This document shows, in pieces, positions 29,564-39,733 of a stretch of DNA of 64,000 bases. The notes below the pieces were generated by a model. It was not told the origin of the DNA. It saw only the letters and a list, made by a program, of their open reading frames with translations, and ran no database searches. The stretch spans positions 1-64,000 of the forward strand of contig NZ_VXDB01000007.1 of NCBI RefSeq assembly GCF_008711325.1, written 5' to 3'. The position numbers and the translations under genes were made by a program. Within the stretch, counting starts at the first letter, position 1, and every line of letters starts with the position of its first letter. The DNA is from Roseibium sediminis. GTDB taxonomy: Bacteria; Pseudomonadota; Alphaproteobacteria; Rhizobiales; Stappiaceae.

Positions 29564-30361
29564 ATGACCGACCTTCGCCCAAACCCCAAAACGATCCTGC
29601 CCTTTCGCGAACAAGCCAGCCAGCAGGCGGATTCGGGTGCACCGGTCGTTCTTCTGCATGGGTTTGGAGGGGATCATCAGGGTTTCACGCATATTCAGAC
29701 CGCGCTTTCTGCGAAGAAGCGCTCGCTTGCCTTTGACCTTCCCGGTCATGGCAAGGCGCTGGACTGGCCTGTGGTCGGCAATGCAGGTGTTGCGGCAAAG
29801 GCCGCCCTGCAATCGCTTGAGGCCCTTCAGTTGGAACGGATCCACCTCGTCGGCCATTCAATGGGCGGGGCGGCGGCGGCTGTTGCTGCCCTCCAGCAGC
29901 CCGAGCGTATTGCGAGCCTCACGCTCCTTGCTCCGGGCGGCTTTGGGCCGGAAATAAATCACAAGCTTCTTCGCCGCTACGCCTCTGTCAGCGATGCCGA
30001 CCTGATGGAAATCCTGCTGGAACAGTTTTTCGGTTGGGAATTCAGGTTGCCTAAGTTCCTCGCCAAGACAGCTGCAGAAGAACGTCTGCGTCCTGGTGCA
30101 AATGCAACGCTTGAGGCCATTGTCGAGGAACTGCTGGACGGTTCCGTGCAGAAAACACTGCCAGTCAACGACATTGCCAACCTGCCGATGCCGATAAAGG
30201 TTATCTGGGGAACACAGGACCGCGTTCTTCCGACCAGACAGGCCCACAAGCTCCCCGGAACAATCGCAACTCACGTATTCGACCGGGTCGGCCACATGCC
30301 GCATCTGGAGGTCCCGAATGAAGTTGCAAGATTGATCCTGCAAAATGCCGCGACTGAATAA
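29564..30361 (+). CDS. Alpha/beta hydrolase
   Basis: 265 residues from ATG 29564, with AGGAAA just upstream; the frame stays open far upstream without family similarity. Alpha/beta hydrolase fold with oxyanion HGFGGDHQGF, nucleophile elbow GHSMGG (Ser99), acid in IWGTQDRVLP and His in GHMPHLE. The sequence resembles hydrolases often fused to a lipoyl domain in acetoin dehydrogenase E2-like proteins, but no lipoyl domain is present. Cytosolic; substrate unknown. Confidence 0.85.
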   Translation: MTDLRPNPKTILPFREQASQQADSGAPVVLLHGFGGDHQGFTHIQTALSAKKRSLAFDLPGHGKALDWPVVGNAGVAAKAALQSLEALQLERIHLVGHSMGGAAAAVAALQQPERIASLTLLAPGGFGPEINHKLLRRYASVSDADLMEILLEQFFGWEFRLPKFLAKTAAEERLRPGANATLEAIVEELLDGSVQKTLPVNDIANLPMPIKVIWGTQDRVLPTRQAHKLPGTIATHVFDRVGHMPHLEVPNEVARLILQNAATE

Positions 30362-30531
30362 TCGTGGCATTATACAGAATTGCCTAAAAGTGTTTCTTCC
30401 CATACCGCCAAGGTAATTACCCTTTGATCATTGTGCTCACACTAAAAATGCTGGCCTAATGTCAGAATTCACATCCGTAAAACTTGATGCGACATAGGGG
30501 GTCGGATCGTGCGGATGATTTGGGGGGCAAT

Positions 30532-31947
30532 ATGACGAATACAAGTGACGGGAATACAGGACTGGGCACAGCTGCCCAGCTTCGGGATCCGAACTATACA
30601 CCGCCATTGGCAAAGGCAATCCCGCTTGGCATTCAGCACGTGCTTGCAATGTTTGTCAGCAACGTGACGCCGGCAATCATTGTTGCAGGAGCTGCAGGCT
30701 TTGGTTTCGGGTCCAACTCACCGGACTTTCCGAACCTCATCTACATGATCCAGATGTCGATGCTGTTTGCCGGGATCGCTACCCTCTTCCAGACAATAGG
30801 CGCGGGGCCTGTTGGTGCCCGTCTGCCCATCGTGCAGGGCACCAGCTTTGCCTTCATCCCCATCATGATACCGCTCGTTGCCGGCAAGGGCGTTGATGCA
30901 ATGGCCGTCCTCATGGGCGGCGTGGTCGTGGGCGGGCTCTTTCATGCCAGCCTTGCCCCGTTCATCGGCAAGATCCGTTTTGCCTTGCCGCCGCTTGTCA
31001 CCGGTCTCGTCGTCACGATGATCGGTCTGGCCCTGGTCAAGGTCGGCATCCAGTATGCAGCGGGAGGTGTTCCCGCCATTGGCACCGAAGAATATGGCAG
31101 CCTGCAGAACTGGTTTGTCGCAATCGTCGTCATCGTGGTGACGCTGGCGCTGAAATTCTTTGCCCGTGGCATGCTGTCAGTATCAGCGGTCCTGATCGGA
31201 CTGCTGGTTGGCTACGTCGTGGCGTTTGCAATGGGCATGGTCAGCTTTACAAATGTCGGTCGCGCCGCATCGTTCGCACTTCCGAACCCGCTGCATTTCG
31301 GCATCGAGTTCTCATTTGCTGCCATCATCGGCTTCTGTCTCATGGGGATCATTTCGGCGATTGAAACCGTTGGCGACGTCTCCGGCATCACCAAGGGTGG
31401 AGCTGGCCGTGAAGCCACCGACAAGGAAATCTCCGGTGCCACTTTCGCAGACGGATTGGGAACCGCAGCAGCCGGTCTGTTCGGAGCGCTTCCAAACACA
31501 TCCTTCAGCCAGAATGTGGGCCTGATTGCCATGACCGGCGTCATGAGCCGTCACGTCGTCACCATCGGGGCGCTTTTCCTGATTGTTGCCGGCATGGTTC
31601 CGAAAGTCGGCGCCATCATCTCCACCGTTCCGATCGAGGTTCTGGGCGGTGGCGTGATCGTCATGTTCGGCATGGTCGTCGCAGCCGGTGTGTCCATGCT
31701 GTCGGATGTAAACTGGACCCGGCGCAACATGGTGATCTTCGCCGTCTCGCTCTCCATCGGCCTCGGGCTTCAGCTGGAGCCCGGCGCGCTTCAGCATCTG
31801 CCGGGTACGGCGAAGGTGCTGCTGTCGTCCGGCCTTCTGCCAGCCGCCTTCCTTGCCATCGTGCTGAACCTGATCCTTCCCGAAGATGTGGGGGAAGATC
31901 AGACGGAGGAAATCTCCGGCGGTCACGCCAGCACAAAGAAGAGCTGA
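30532..31947 (+). CDS. NCS2 family nucleobase permease (xanthine/uracil type)
   Basis: 471 residues with about 12-14 membrane helices. The NCS2 motif FSQNVGLIAMTGVMSR is complete and of the purine/xanthine type rather than uracil type, so xanthine or urate is the likely substrate, taken up with protons. ATG 30532 follows GGGGGG, an in-frame start 48 bases upstream being less likely. The gene stands alone between an alpha/beta hydrolase and a convergent reductase, and ends in a strong terminator. Confidence 0.88.
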   Translation: MTNTSDGNTGLGTAAQLRDPNYTPPLAKAIPLGIQHVLAMFVSNVTPAIIVAGAAGFGFGSNSPDFPNLIYMIQMSMLFAGIATLFQTIGAGPVGARLPIVQGTSFAFIPIMIPLVAGKGVDAMAVLMGGVVVGGLFHASLAPFIGKIRFALPPLVTGLVVTMIGLALVKVGIQYAAGGVPAIGTEEYGSLQNWFVAIVVIVVTLALKFFARGMLSVSAVLIGLLVGYVVAFAMGMVSFTNVGRAASFALPNPLHFGIEFSFAAIIGFCLMGIISAIETVGDVSGITKGGAGREATDKEISGATFADGLGTAAAGLFGALPNTSFSQNVGLIAMTGVMSRHVVTIGALFLIVAGMVPKVGAIISTVPIEVLGGGVIVMFGMVVAAGVSMLSDVNWTRRNMVIFAVSLSIGLGLQLEPGALQHLPGTAKVLLSSGLLPAAFLAIVLNLILPEDVGEDQTEEISGGHASTKKS

Positions 31948-31954
31948 AAAAACA

Positions 31955-31986
31955 AAACCCCGCCACTGCTGGCGGGGTTTCTTTTT
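31955..31986 (+). terminator. Intrinsic terminator after the NCS2 permease
   Basis: AAACCCCGCC (31955-31964), loop ACTGCT, GGCGGGGTTT (31971-31980) and then CTTTTT. It also lies between convergent genes and could serve the reductase gene in the other direction. Confidence 0.88.
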
Positions 31987-32008
31987 CAGGTGTCTTTTCA
32001 GATCCGAT

Positions 32009-33193
32009 TTAGGCAGCTGGCAGAAGATCGTCGCGCCAGACTTCTCCGATCACGCGGCGGGCCATCATGTGCGAACGCGGAGAATTGACGCTGTCAACGG
32101 CGATGAGACGATCTTCCTTCAAATAGGCGACAAAGAACTTGTTGTCCTCGATCGAGCCAGACAGGACCGTCCGATCATAGCCTTCCGATAGCCCCGCGAT
32201 CTGCAGCTTGATGTCATACTGGTCCGACCAGAACCATGGCAGCGGGTCATAATCACCTTCCTCGCCGAGGATCGACTGCGCAACCACCTTGGCCTGATCA
32301 ATCGCATTCTGAACGCTTTCCATGCGCACAGAGCGCCCATACCTGCCGGAGAAAAACCGCGTGCAATCGCCGGCAGCAAGAATGTTCGGGTCGCTGGTTA
32401 CCCCGCCGCCATCGACGAGAATGCCGTTGTCGACATCAAGCCCGGCAGCCTGCGCAAGCGTATCGTTAGGCTCGGCGCCAACAGCCACCAAAACGACATC
32501 AGCAGGGATTTCCTTGCCCGAGGACAGTTTGACGCTTCGCACCTTGTCCTCACCAATCAGGCTGTCGACACCGGTATCCAGCAACAGCTGAACGCCGCGC
32601 GCCGTATGAAGCTGGGAAAAGAAGCTGGAAATCTCGGGAGAAACCACCCGCTTCAACGGACGGTCTTGCGCCTCGACAACGGTCACGGTCTTGCCAAGGG
32701 TTCGGGCAACGGCTGCAACCTCAAGGCCGATATACCCGGCACCAATGATCACAAGGTTCTGGCCGTCCTGAAGCATCGGGCGGATGCGGTCCACATCGCC
32801 GATCCCGCGCAAGGTCAGCACACCCGGCAGCTCTGCGCCTTTCAGCGGGATCTGGCGTGCCCTTGTTCCTGTTGCCAGAACCAGCTTGCCATAGTCCAGC
32901 GTATCTCCATTGGCCAATTCAAGGCGGCGGCTGGCAGGTTCGATCCGGACCACGTTCGTATTCGGAATGAAATCGATGTTCTGGGTTTCATAAAAGGCAG
33001 GTGGGCGCAACCAGAGGCCGTCCGCGCCGATATCGCCGGACAGAAATTTCTTTGAAAGCGGCGGGCGCTGGTAAGGCAGATGCGGTTCATTGCCAATCAG
33101 CCGGATTGCACCTTCAAAACCACCCTGACGCAGGGATTGTGCGACCTGAGCGCCAGCCTGTCCTGCGCCCACGATAACAACGCTATCATGCAT
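32009..33193 (-). CDS. FAD-dependent ferredoxin/rubredoxin-type reductase
   Basis: 394 residues. First FAD-binding Rossmann motif VVIVGAGQAGAQVAQSLRQGG, NAD-binding motif VIIGAGYIGLEVAAVARTLG, FAD contact ILAAGDCTRF, and a C-terminal reductase domain. It matches the BphA4/PdR family that passes electrons from NAD(P)H to a ferredoxin for cytochrome P450s or Rieske oxygenases. No partner ferredoxin or oxygenase is next to it. ATG 33193 is the family start; an upstream in-frame TTG is not favoured. Confidence 0.9.
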   Translation of the reverse strand: MHDSVVIVGAGQAGAQVAQSLRQGGFEGAIRLIGNEPHLPYQRPPLSKKFLSGDIGADGLWLRPPAFYETQNIDFIPNTNVVRIEPASRRLELANGDTLDYGKLVLATGTRARQIPLKGAELPGVLTLRGIGDVDRIRPMLQDGQNLVIIGAGYIGLEVAAVARTLGKTVTVVEAQDRPLKRVVSPEISSFFSQLHTARGVQLLLDTGVDSLIGEDKVRSVKLSSGKEIPADVVLVAVGAEPNDTLAQAAGLDVDNGILVDGGGVTSDPNILAAGDCTRFFSGRYGRSVRMESVQNAIDQAKVVAQSILGEEGDYDPLPWFWSDQYDIKLQIAGLSEGYDRTVLSGSIEDNKFFVAYLKEDRLIAVDSVNSPRSHMMARRVIGEVWRDDLLPAA

Positions 33194-33346
33194 GAAATCT
33201 GCTTTCTTCGTGCTCAACAGTCAGTGGGTAGCACGAAGAACAACATCAGGCCAGATGACGAAATGTCATCTGCCTGATGAACGCTATACCAACCTCAAAA
33301 GATGGGTTCTTATCTTTTAAAAGTTGACATGGCTCTGTCGGAGAAA

Positions 33347-35353
33347 TCAGGCGCTCCTGACCCCTTGAAGGAAAGTTGACACCTCTTGACGGATCAAGAC
33401 ACCCTGCTCGCTTAACGTACCGGCCAGTGTGTCCACCTCGGCGCCATTTTGTCTCGCAAGGTTTGCGGCAGAACCGATCGTGCCCATTCTGGAAGCTCCT
33501 TCATCTGAGCGATTTGCGGCAGTTGTCACATTTTCATTAATGGCCTGAACAGCGAGATCCTGCTGCTCAACCGCAGAGGCAACAGCAGATGCAAGTGTTT
33601 CCATTTCCTCGATAATCCGGCTGACTTCTTCGATGGCTCCAACTGCCTGTGTGGACGAGCCCTGGATCGCCTCAATCTGCTGGGCGATATCCTCCGTTGC
33701 ACGAGACGTCTGATCGGCCAGCTGCTTGACCTCCGCAGCCACCACTGCAAACCCCTTGCCGGCTTCCCCTGCCCGAGCAGCCTCAATCGTGGCATTCAAG
33801 GCGAGGAGATTGGTCTGATTGGCAATATCCCGGATCAGGCCCATGACCTCCCCTATCCGCTCAGCAGCGCCGGAAAGCTCCCGCATTGTATTCACGGTCG
33901 TAGACGCGCTCTGGGCCGCCTGTTGTGCCACCACGGTCGATTTGCGCGTTTGACCAGTGATATCAGAAATCGATTGGGAGAGGTCTTCTGCCGAGCGCGA
34001 AGCTGCCAGAACATTCTCGGCTGCGGTCCGCATTGCATCTTCTGCATTCATGGATTGGTCGGCAACATCGTCGGCCGACTGCTCCATCGACTGAGATGTC
34101 TGGCGCAGTTCGTCATTTGACCGATCAAGATTGTCCAGCGCATTGAAAACAGTTGTCTCGAAACCGGCTATCAAATCCTCCAGCCTCGCTACACGCTGCG
34201 ACCTTTGCTCGTTTTCTTCGGATTGAGATTGGGCAAGACGCATGCGCTCAATAGCATTTTCCTTGAACACTTGAACCGTCCGGCTAATGGCCGCAAGTTC
34301 CGACTTTCCAGACAGAATGGGCACATCGATCTCGGTATTTCCTGCCGCCAATTTCTCCATCGCTTCCTGCAGTCTGCCAAGCGGACGGGCAATTGATCGA
34401 CCGATCATCAAGGCAATGGCAGGAAGAAGGCACAGCAAGGCAAGAATGGCTCCACCAATGGCAAAGGCCGCGATGTTGCGCATTTGCTCGAGGTTTGATG
34501 CTGTATCTGATTGAAGGCTCGTTGCCGCGCCATTGAGGATCGCGATGCGCGGCGGAACATTTTCGAACAGCGTTGTCAGTTCCTCGGTATGAGAGGCGGA
34601 GATTGCAGCAGAAGTCGTATATGTTTCGAATGTTGCCTTGTAAGTCACCATGTTGGTGCGCAGTTCATCCTTGATCTTGTCCGAAATATAAACCTTCTTG
34701 AGGAGTTTTTCGAACGCGGCAAACTCGATGTTGAACTGTTCGATGGCCCCCGCGGTGCGGTTTAGCATGAATTCCTTTTCTGCCAGTTGGACAACGAGAA
34801 TGGCCCGCGCCAACTTTTCGAAATCCGGTCCTCCACCAAATTTCATTTCATCATAGAGACGAGATTTCACTGCGCCTGCGGTTTCCGCCAGCACCAGACG
34901 CAGTCCTTCAGCCTTGGTGTAACCAATTTCTTGTTGGACGGCGTCCAGACTGCCAAACGTCTCTTCGACGCTGGCCAGCATATTTGCAAGTCCGGAAATC
35001 TCGTCTTTGTAGCGGACAGCCGCGTCCCTTTTGGCAAGATGAGCCAACTTCTCACGCACCTGACCGAGACGCTGCTCAAAATCCTGGACAGAGCCTGCCG
35101 AAGGTGTAACTAGGTAATCTCGTTCGGTTTGTTGAAGAGACGTTGCGGCCGCCAAGAGTTCAGAGACTGCATCTGCAATTTCCGAGCTCTCGTCCATTCG
35201 CAAAAACGCAGAGTTAAGCTGAGATTGACTCCAGAAAAACACACCGCCAATTGCCAATAAACCGAATACCGTGACAAAACTCAATGTAAGAATTCTAACT
35301 TTTACAGAAAAGTCGGAAATAATACGAAAAGGCGATTTTAATGTGTTAAACAT
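33347..35353 (-). CDS. Methyl-accepting chemotaxis protein
   Basis: 668 residues. Membrane helix near the N-terminus ([23 protein letters not shown]), a periplasmic all-helical sensor of about 250 residues like the HBM (bimodular helical) type, a second helix ([24 protein letters not shown]), a HAMP domain ([25 protein letters not shown]) and a long signalling coil with the hairpin tip [33 protein letters not shown]. No C-terminal CheR/CheB pentapeptide. It senses a soluble ligand and signals to CheA. ATG 35353 is chosen; the frame is open 100 bases farther upstream. Confidence 0.92.
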   Translation of the reverse strand: MFNTLKSPFRIISDFSVKVRILTLSFVTVFGLLAIGGVFFWSQSQLNSAFLRMDESSEIADAVSELLAAATSLQQTERDYLVTPSAGSVQDFEQRLGQVREKLAHLAKRDAAVRYKDEISGLANMLASVEETFGSLDAVQQEIGYTKAEGLRLVLAETAGAVKSRLYDEMKFGGGPDFEKLARAILVVQLAEKEFMLNRTAGAIEQFNIEFAAFEKLLKKVYISDKIKDELRTNMVTYKATFETYTTSAAISASHTEELTTLFENVPPRIAILNGAATSLQSDTASNLEQMRNIAAFAIGGAILALLCLLPAIALMIGRSIARPLGRLQEAMEKLAAGNTEIDVPILSGKSELAAISRTVQVFKENAIERMRLAQSQSEENEQRSQRVARLEDLIAGFETTVFNALDNLDRSNDELRQTSQSMEQSADDVADQSMNAEDAMRTAAENVLAASRSAEDLSQSISDITGQTRKSTVVAQQAAQSASTTVNTMRELSGAAERIGEVMGLIRDIANQTNLLALNATIEAARAGEAGKGFAVVAAEVKQLADQTSRATEDIAQQIEAIQGSSTQAVGAIEEVSRIIEEMETLASAVASAVEQQDLAVQAINENVTTAANRSDEGASRMGTIGSAANLARQNGAEVDTLAGTLSEQGVLIRQEVSTFLQGVRSA

Positions 35354-35506
35354 GTTCCGTAGCCCTTGCCTATTCGAATGTTGGATGCTTCGACTAAGAC
35401 AATAGTTCCGCATAAATATCGAAATTTTTATTAACAAACGAACCAAATTCGACATGAATGATGAACTCGCATCAGCAAGAGTAGTAGAATATTGAAAAAT
35501 CTAGCA

Positions 35507-36373
35507 ATGCTTGCGCCGGCACTCTTTGTCATTCTTTGGTCCACCGGTTTCATAGGCTCGAAGCTGGGAGCGCCCTATGCCGACCCGATGGTTTTCCTCT
35601 CCATCCGCTTCATGGCCGTGTTGCCGATTCTGGCTGCGATCTGCTGGTGGGTAGATGTCAAATGGCCAAGAGAAACCTCGCAGATCCTGCACTGCATCTT
35701 CATTGGTTCACTGGTGCACGGCATTTATCTTGGAGGTGTTTTCTGGGCGATTGATGAAGGCATGCCCGCAGGCGCAAGCGCTATTGTCGTTGGGCTTCAA
35801 CCGGTCCTCAGCGCAGTCACCGCGGCCTTTCTCCTCAAGGAGCGGATCGAGTTCAAACACTGGATCGGACTGGCAATCGGCGGGTTTGGACTTTTCCTTG
35901 TTCTGGGCCCGAAGATTGCGGTCACCGGCTCGGGCATCAACCCCGTAACCGTTCTGGCAGTCTTTATCGCCGTTCTGGCGATCAGCATCGGGACCGTCTA
36001 TCAGAAACGATTTGTGCCAAATACCGATTTGCTGGCAGCGACCTTCTGGCAATACATTGGCGCGATTGCAGTCACCTTGCCCCTGAGCCTGTTCGAAAGC
36101 TGGCAAGTGATCTGGAGCGGTCAGTTCATTTTCGCAATCGCATGGTTGGTGCTGGTCTTGTCCATCGGCGCAATCCTGCTGCTGATGTTCCTTATCCGAC
36201 AGGGTGCCGTCTCACAGGTCGCGTCGCTTTTCTATCTTGTGCCCGTCGCCACATCGATCGAGAGCTATTTCCTGTTTGGAGAAACCCTGTCCATCATGCA
36301 GCTTGCAGGCATGGCACTTGTTGTAGCAGCTGTTCTATTGATCAGGATCCGCTTTCGCCGAACACCGGCGTAA
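35507..36373 (+). CDS. EamA/DMT superfamily transporter
   Basis: 288 residues with ten predicted membrane helices in two EamA repeats (first half about 1-140, second 150-285). Drug/metabolite transporters of this kind usually export amino acids or other metabolites; substrate not predictable. ATG 35507 is chosen; a TTG 15 bases upstream is an alternative. It is divergent from the chemoreceptor and convergent with the YihY gene. Confidence 0.87.
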   Translation: MLAPALFVILWSTGFIGSKLGAPYADPMVFLSIRFMAVLPILAAICWWVDVKWPRETSQILHCIFIGSLVHGIYLGGVFWAIDEGMPAGASAIVVGLQPVLSAVTAAFLLKERIEFKHWIGLAIGGFGLFLVLGPKIAVTGSGINPVTVLAVFIAVLAISIGTVYQKRFVPNTDLLAATFWQYIGAIAVTLPLSLFESWQVIWSGQFIFAIAWLVLVLSIGAILLLMFLIRQGAVSQVASLFYLVPVATSIESYFLFGETLSIMQLAGMALVVAAVLLIRIRFRRTPA

Positions 36374-36386
36374 CGGCAAAAGTCAG

Positions 36387-37238
36387 TCAGTTCGACGCAA
36401 TCTTGCGAAGCCGGATCAGCGAGGCATTCAGCTCTCCGCCGAGAATAAAGACCAGCGCGCAGATATAGAGAAACACCACCGCCGACATGACCCCGGCGAG
36501 GCCACCATATGTGGTCACATAGTTGGCAAACTTTGCCAGATAGGCGCCAAAGACGGCCCCTGCGACCATCCACATGACCAGCGTCGCCACAACACCGGGA
36601 AGAAGATCACGAAACCTGCGGTCCCCGGACGGCAGGATCCAATGGGTAAATACAAGGCCAAAGGTCAATAGCGATCCGGCGATCGAGTAGCGCGCCACAT
36701 CAATCGTCACAAGAAAGTCCTCGACCGCAGGCATCCAGCTCACAAGAGCATTGATCGCCAGCGGCGCAAGGACAACCAGGAACGTGTAGGCAATCAGAAC
36801 GACAGAGCCGAGTATCACAAGCCCGAGGGATTGCAGTCTCAGGATGATGAAAGACCGCCGTTCCTGCTGGCGATAGGCCCGGTTCAGCGCAGCCCGCATC
36901 GCTTCCACCCCATTGGACGCAAACCACAGCGCCGCCACCGCACCAAAAGTCAATAGATCGCCTCGCGGCACGGTGAGAACACGATGGATCTCATCGACGA
37001 GCGGCTTGGCGACATTTTCCGGCCATGCATCGAAGACCAGATTGGACGCGCGGTCCGCCGCATCATTGAAGCCCATGAACCCGGCCAGTGCGGCGATGAA
37101 GATCAGAAGCGGGAAAACCGCAAGCAAGGCCGACAGGGCCACATGGCTCGCCATCGCATAGCCGTCATCATTGACGAAATGGCCAAGCGCATCCTTCAGG
37201 ACCAAGTAGGCGGGGGTCAGTGTCTGTCTCCAAATCAT
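36387..37238 (-). CDS. YihY/virulence factor BrkB family membrane protein
   Basis: 283 residues with six predicted membrane helices and the family pattern (FVNDDGYAMASHVALSALLAVFPLLIFIAALAGF; later LPSGDRRFRDLLPGVVATLVMW). Often mislabelled ribonuclease BN. Function unknown; some relatives act as permeases or envelope proteins. It starts at ATG 37238, divergent from the acyl-CoA dehydrogenase gene, with about 165 bases of shared upstream region. Confidence 0.87.
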   Translation of the reverse strand: MIWRQTLTPAYLVLKDALGHFVNDDGYAMASHVALSALLAVFPLLIFIAALAGFMGFNDAADRASNLVFDAWPENVAKPLVDEIHRVLTVPRGDLLTFGAVAALWFASNGVEAMRAALNRAYRQQERRSFIILRLQSLGLVILGSVVLIAYTFLVVLAPLAINALVSWMPAVEDFLVTIDVARYSIAGSLLTFGLVFTHWILPSGDRRFRDLLPGVVATLVMWMVAGAVFGAYLAKFANYVTTYGGLAGVMSAVVFLYICALVFILGGELNASLIRLRKIASN

Positions 37239-37404
37239 GTCGTGATGTGAAAACGTTAGGACGCAAAGGTCAAGTTCTACACCTCCGCCAACGGCACTTC
37301 ATCCAAAAGAAGTACAAATGGGGGCTCGACAAACGACCTGCTGCAACGCAACATACCTGCCGAAAAGACGCCTTGCGCGAAACAAATGAAAACGGAGACG
37401 CCTC

Positions 37405-39093
37405 ATGTCCACTGCCGCTGCAACGGCTCCGAAGACCGGGGAAACCTTGCAAGACCTGACCGCCAGCGCATTGGTGAGCATCGAGGCCCTGCTTGATACC
37501 GCAACGCGGCAAGTTCGGGCCATGGTGACGGTCGATGGCCGCCTCTCCTCTTCGGCAATGGAGCGTGAACAGCGGGCGACACACGGCCTGGCGTGGCTCG
37601 CGACCTATGTCGAATCCCTTCGCCAGATGCATGCCTATGCCGACCGTCTTGCCGAGCAGGACGCCTATGGGGAACTGGAAGATCTCCTGGTGCGCCTCGG
37701 GTTTGCCGAGTATCTCGCCCAGATCTTCGGCGGCATTCCGATGAACCAGGGCGAGTTTGTCCGCCTGTCAGATCTCGGCGTCCCGGCAGCGGATCAGGCT
37801 TCAGCCCGAACGGCGGCAATCGAGGAACTGATCGCCGCAGGCAATACCCCGGCGATCCGGGGTCGTATTGCCGAATTGATCCGCCACAAGGCAGGCGAAT
37901 CCACCTTCGGCGCGACTGGCCTCGACGAAACCATGGAGCAGATCCGCAACGAGATGCGTCGATTTGCCGAGGAAATGGTGACGCCGAATGCCCATGAGTG
38001 GCATTTGAAAAATGAATATATCCCCCTCGACGTCATCAGCCAGATGTCGGAACTGGGTGTGTTCGGCCTCACGATCCCGGAGGAATATGGCGGTCTGGGG
38101 CTCGGCAAGGAAGCCATGTGCGTTGTCTCCGAGGAACTGTCCCGCGCCTATATCGGTGTCGGCTCACTTGGAACCCGCTCGGAAATCGCGGCAGAACTGA
38201 TCCTGTGCGGGGGCACCGAAGAGCAAAAGCAAAAGTGGTTGCCACTGATTGCATCAGGCGAAGTTCTGCCGACTGCCGTTTTCACCGAACCGAACACAGG
38301 GTCTGACCTTGCGTCCCTTAAGACCCGTGCGGTCAAGGACGGCGATGTCTGGAAGGTCTCCGGCAACAAGACCTGGATCACCCACCCGGTCCGCGCCGAC
38401 ATCATGACGCTCTTGACCCGCACGAACCCGGATGAGCCCGGTTACAAGGGCCTTTCGATGTTCATCGCGGAGAAACCGCGCGGCGATGACGAGACCCCGT
38501 TCCCGGCAGAAGGCATGAGCGGCGGAGAAATCGAGGTCCTCGGCTATCGCGGCATGAAGGAATACGAAATCGCCTTCGACAATTTCGAGGTGAAGGACGA
38601 GAACCTCCTTGGCGGCGTGGAAGGTCAGGGCTTCAAGCAGCTGATGCAGACCTTTGAAGGCGCACGCATTCAGACTGCTGCCCGTGCCCTTGGCGTTGCA
38701 CAATCCGCACTGGACCTTGGCCTGCGTTATGCAGAGGACCGCATCCAGTTTGCCAAGCCGTTGATCGAGTTTCCGCGTGTCGCCGACAAGCTGGCCATGA
38801 TGGCTACGGAAGTCATGATTGCCCGCCAGTTGACCTATTTCTCCGCATGGGAAAAGGATTCCGGCCGCCGCTGCGATCTGGAAGCCGGTATGGCCAAGCT
38901 TCTGGGTGCACGCGTCGCATGGGCTGCAGCCGACAACGCGCTGCAAATTCACGGCGGCAACGGCTTTGCTCTGGAATATGCGGTGTCGCGCGTTCTTTGC
39001 GATGCCCGCATTCTGAACATCTTTGAAGGCGCCGCGGAAATACAGGCACAGGTCATCGCCCGACGCATTCTGGAAACCCGCGCGCTGGATTGA
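37405..39093 (+). CDS. mcd: Acyl-CoA dehydrogenase, probable (2S)-methylsuccinyl-CoA dehydrogenase
   Basis: 562 residues, about 170 longer than ordinary acyl-CoA dehydrogenases because of an N-terminal helical extension (about 1-165). Such an extension is characteristic of Mcd of the ethylmalonyl-CoA pathway. The catalytic core has the FAD motifs TAVFTEPNTGSDLASLKT and KTWITHPVRADIMTLLTR, and the C-terminal LQIHGGNGFALEYAVSRVLCDARILNIFEGAAEIQAQ. It would oxidise (2S)-methylsuccinyl-CoA to mesaconyl-CoA, passing electrons to ETF. The pathway fits a cell growing on C1/C2 compounds, as the methanol genes in this window suggest. Specificity is inferred from length and motifs. Confidence 0.8.
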   Translation: MSTAAATAPKTGETLQDLTASALVSIEALLDTATRQVRAMVTVDGRLSSSAMEREQRATHGLAWLATYVESLRQMHAYADRLAEQDAYGELEDLLVRLGFAEYLAQIFGGIPMNQGEFVRLSDLGVPAADQASARTAAIEELIAAGNTPAIRGRIAELIRHKAGESTFGATGLDETMEQIRNEMRRFAEEMVTPNAHEWHLKNEYIPLDVISQMSELGVFGLTIPEEYGGLGLGKEAMCVVSEELSRAYIGVGSLGTRSEIAAELILCGGTEEQKQKWLPLIASGEVLPTAVFTEPNTGSDLASLKTRAVKDGDVWKVSGNKTWITHPVRADIMTLLTRTNPDEPGYKGLSMFIAEKPRGDDETPFPAEGMSGGEIEVLGYRGMKEYEIAFDNFEVKDENLLGGVEGQGFKQLMQTFEGARIQTAARALGVAQSALDLGLRYAEDRIQFAKPLIEFPRVADKLAMMATEVMIARQLTYFSAWEKDSGRRCDLEAGMAKLLGARVAWAAADNALQIHGGNGFALEYAVSRVLCDARILNIFEGAAEIQAQVIARRILETRALD

Positions 39094-39125
39094 TCGAGAA
39101 GACAACCCAGAAAGCCAAAATCAAG

Positions 39126-39153
39126 GGCCAGCCGATCACCGGCTGGCCTTCTT
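39126..39153 (+). terminator. Intrinsic terminator after mcd
   Basis: GGCCAGCCG (39126-39134), loop ATCAC, CGGCTGGCC (39140-39148), then TTCTTC. The T-tract is interrupted, so termination may be partial. Confidence 0.7.
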
Positions 39154-39209
39154 CAATTCAGGGCCTGAAAGAACAACCAATTGTATTTGACCCAGGGTGT
39201 TCCTATCTT

Positions 39210-39320
39210 TTCTAGAGCATTTCCAGGCGAAGTGGATACCGGTTCGCCGTCAGGAAATGCGCCAAAGCAAAGATTCAGAGCACGTCGAGTGATTCAGTAA
39301 ATGCGAGACGTGCTCTAGAA
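39210..39320. repeat. RIME-like palindromic intergenic element
   Basis: The element is bounded by TTCTAGAGCA (39210-39219) and its reverse complement TGCTCTAGAA (39311-39320). Inside are two hairpins: GCATTTCC/GGAAATGC (39217-39260) and GAGCACGTC/GACGTGCTC (39278-39315). Size and two-palindrome layout match the 108-bp RIME elements described from Rhizobium. It lies just 20 bases before the YkvA start and would be in its leader or promoter. Only one copy is in the window. Confidence 0.75.
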
Positions 39321-39340
39321 GCAACAAACCCTGGGGCACC

Positions 39341-39733
39341 ATGACATCACCCTTTGACAAGATTGGCTTTGATCCGGAAATCCTCGGCAAGGAAGAAGAT
39401 CAGAAAAAATCTGTTCGCCAGAAACTTCTGGGAACAGCCCGAAGGGCCGCACGTCAAATCCCCTTCATGGAAGATGTTGTGGCAGGATATTACTGTGCTC
39501 TAGACCCTTCGACCCCGGCCAAGGTGCGTGGCACCATTCTCGCGGCGCTTGCCTATTTCGTTCTGCCGCTGGACGTTGTGCCCGATTTCATCCTAGGCCT
39601 TGGATTTGGGGACGACGCCACGGTCTTGATGGCAACCATTGCCATGATCCGGGGACATATTCGCCCGGAACATATCGATCTGGCGCGCGAGACCCTGAAG
39701 GAAGATGTCCTGTCAGATCCGCAAAACGACTAG
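39341..39733 (+). CDS. YkvA family (DUF1232) membrane protein
   Basis: 130 residues. The DUF1232 core lies around 50-110 with the signature AALAYFVLPLDVVPDFILGLGFGDDATVLMATIAMI. Function unknown; probably a small inner-membrane protein. The RIME-like repeat is directly upstream. The stop overlaps the stop region of the leftward gene by four bases (39730-39733). Confidence 0.85.
   Translation: MTSPFDKIGFDPEILGKEEDQKKSVRQKLLGTARRAARQIPFMEDVVAGYYCALDPSTPAKVRGTILAALAYFVLPLDVVPDFILGLGFGDDATVLMATIAMIRGHIRPEHIDLARETLKEDVLSDPQND

Noticed and set aside
33347-35353. Chemoreceptor as an energy-taxis or PAS sensor
   Set aside because: No PAS domain is visible; the sensor region is periplasmic and helical between two membrane segments.
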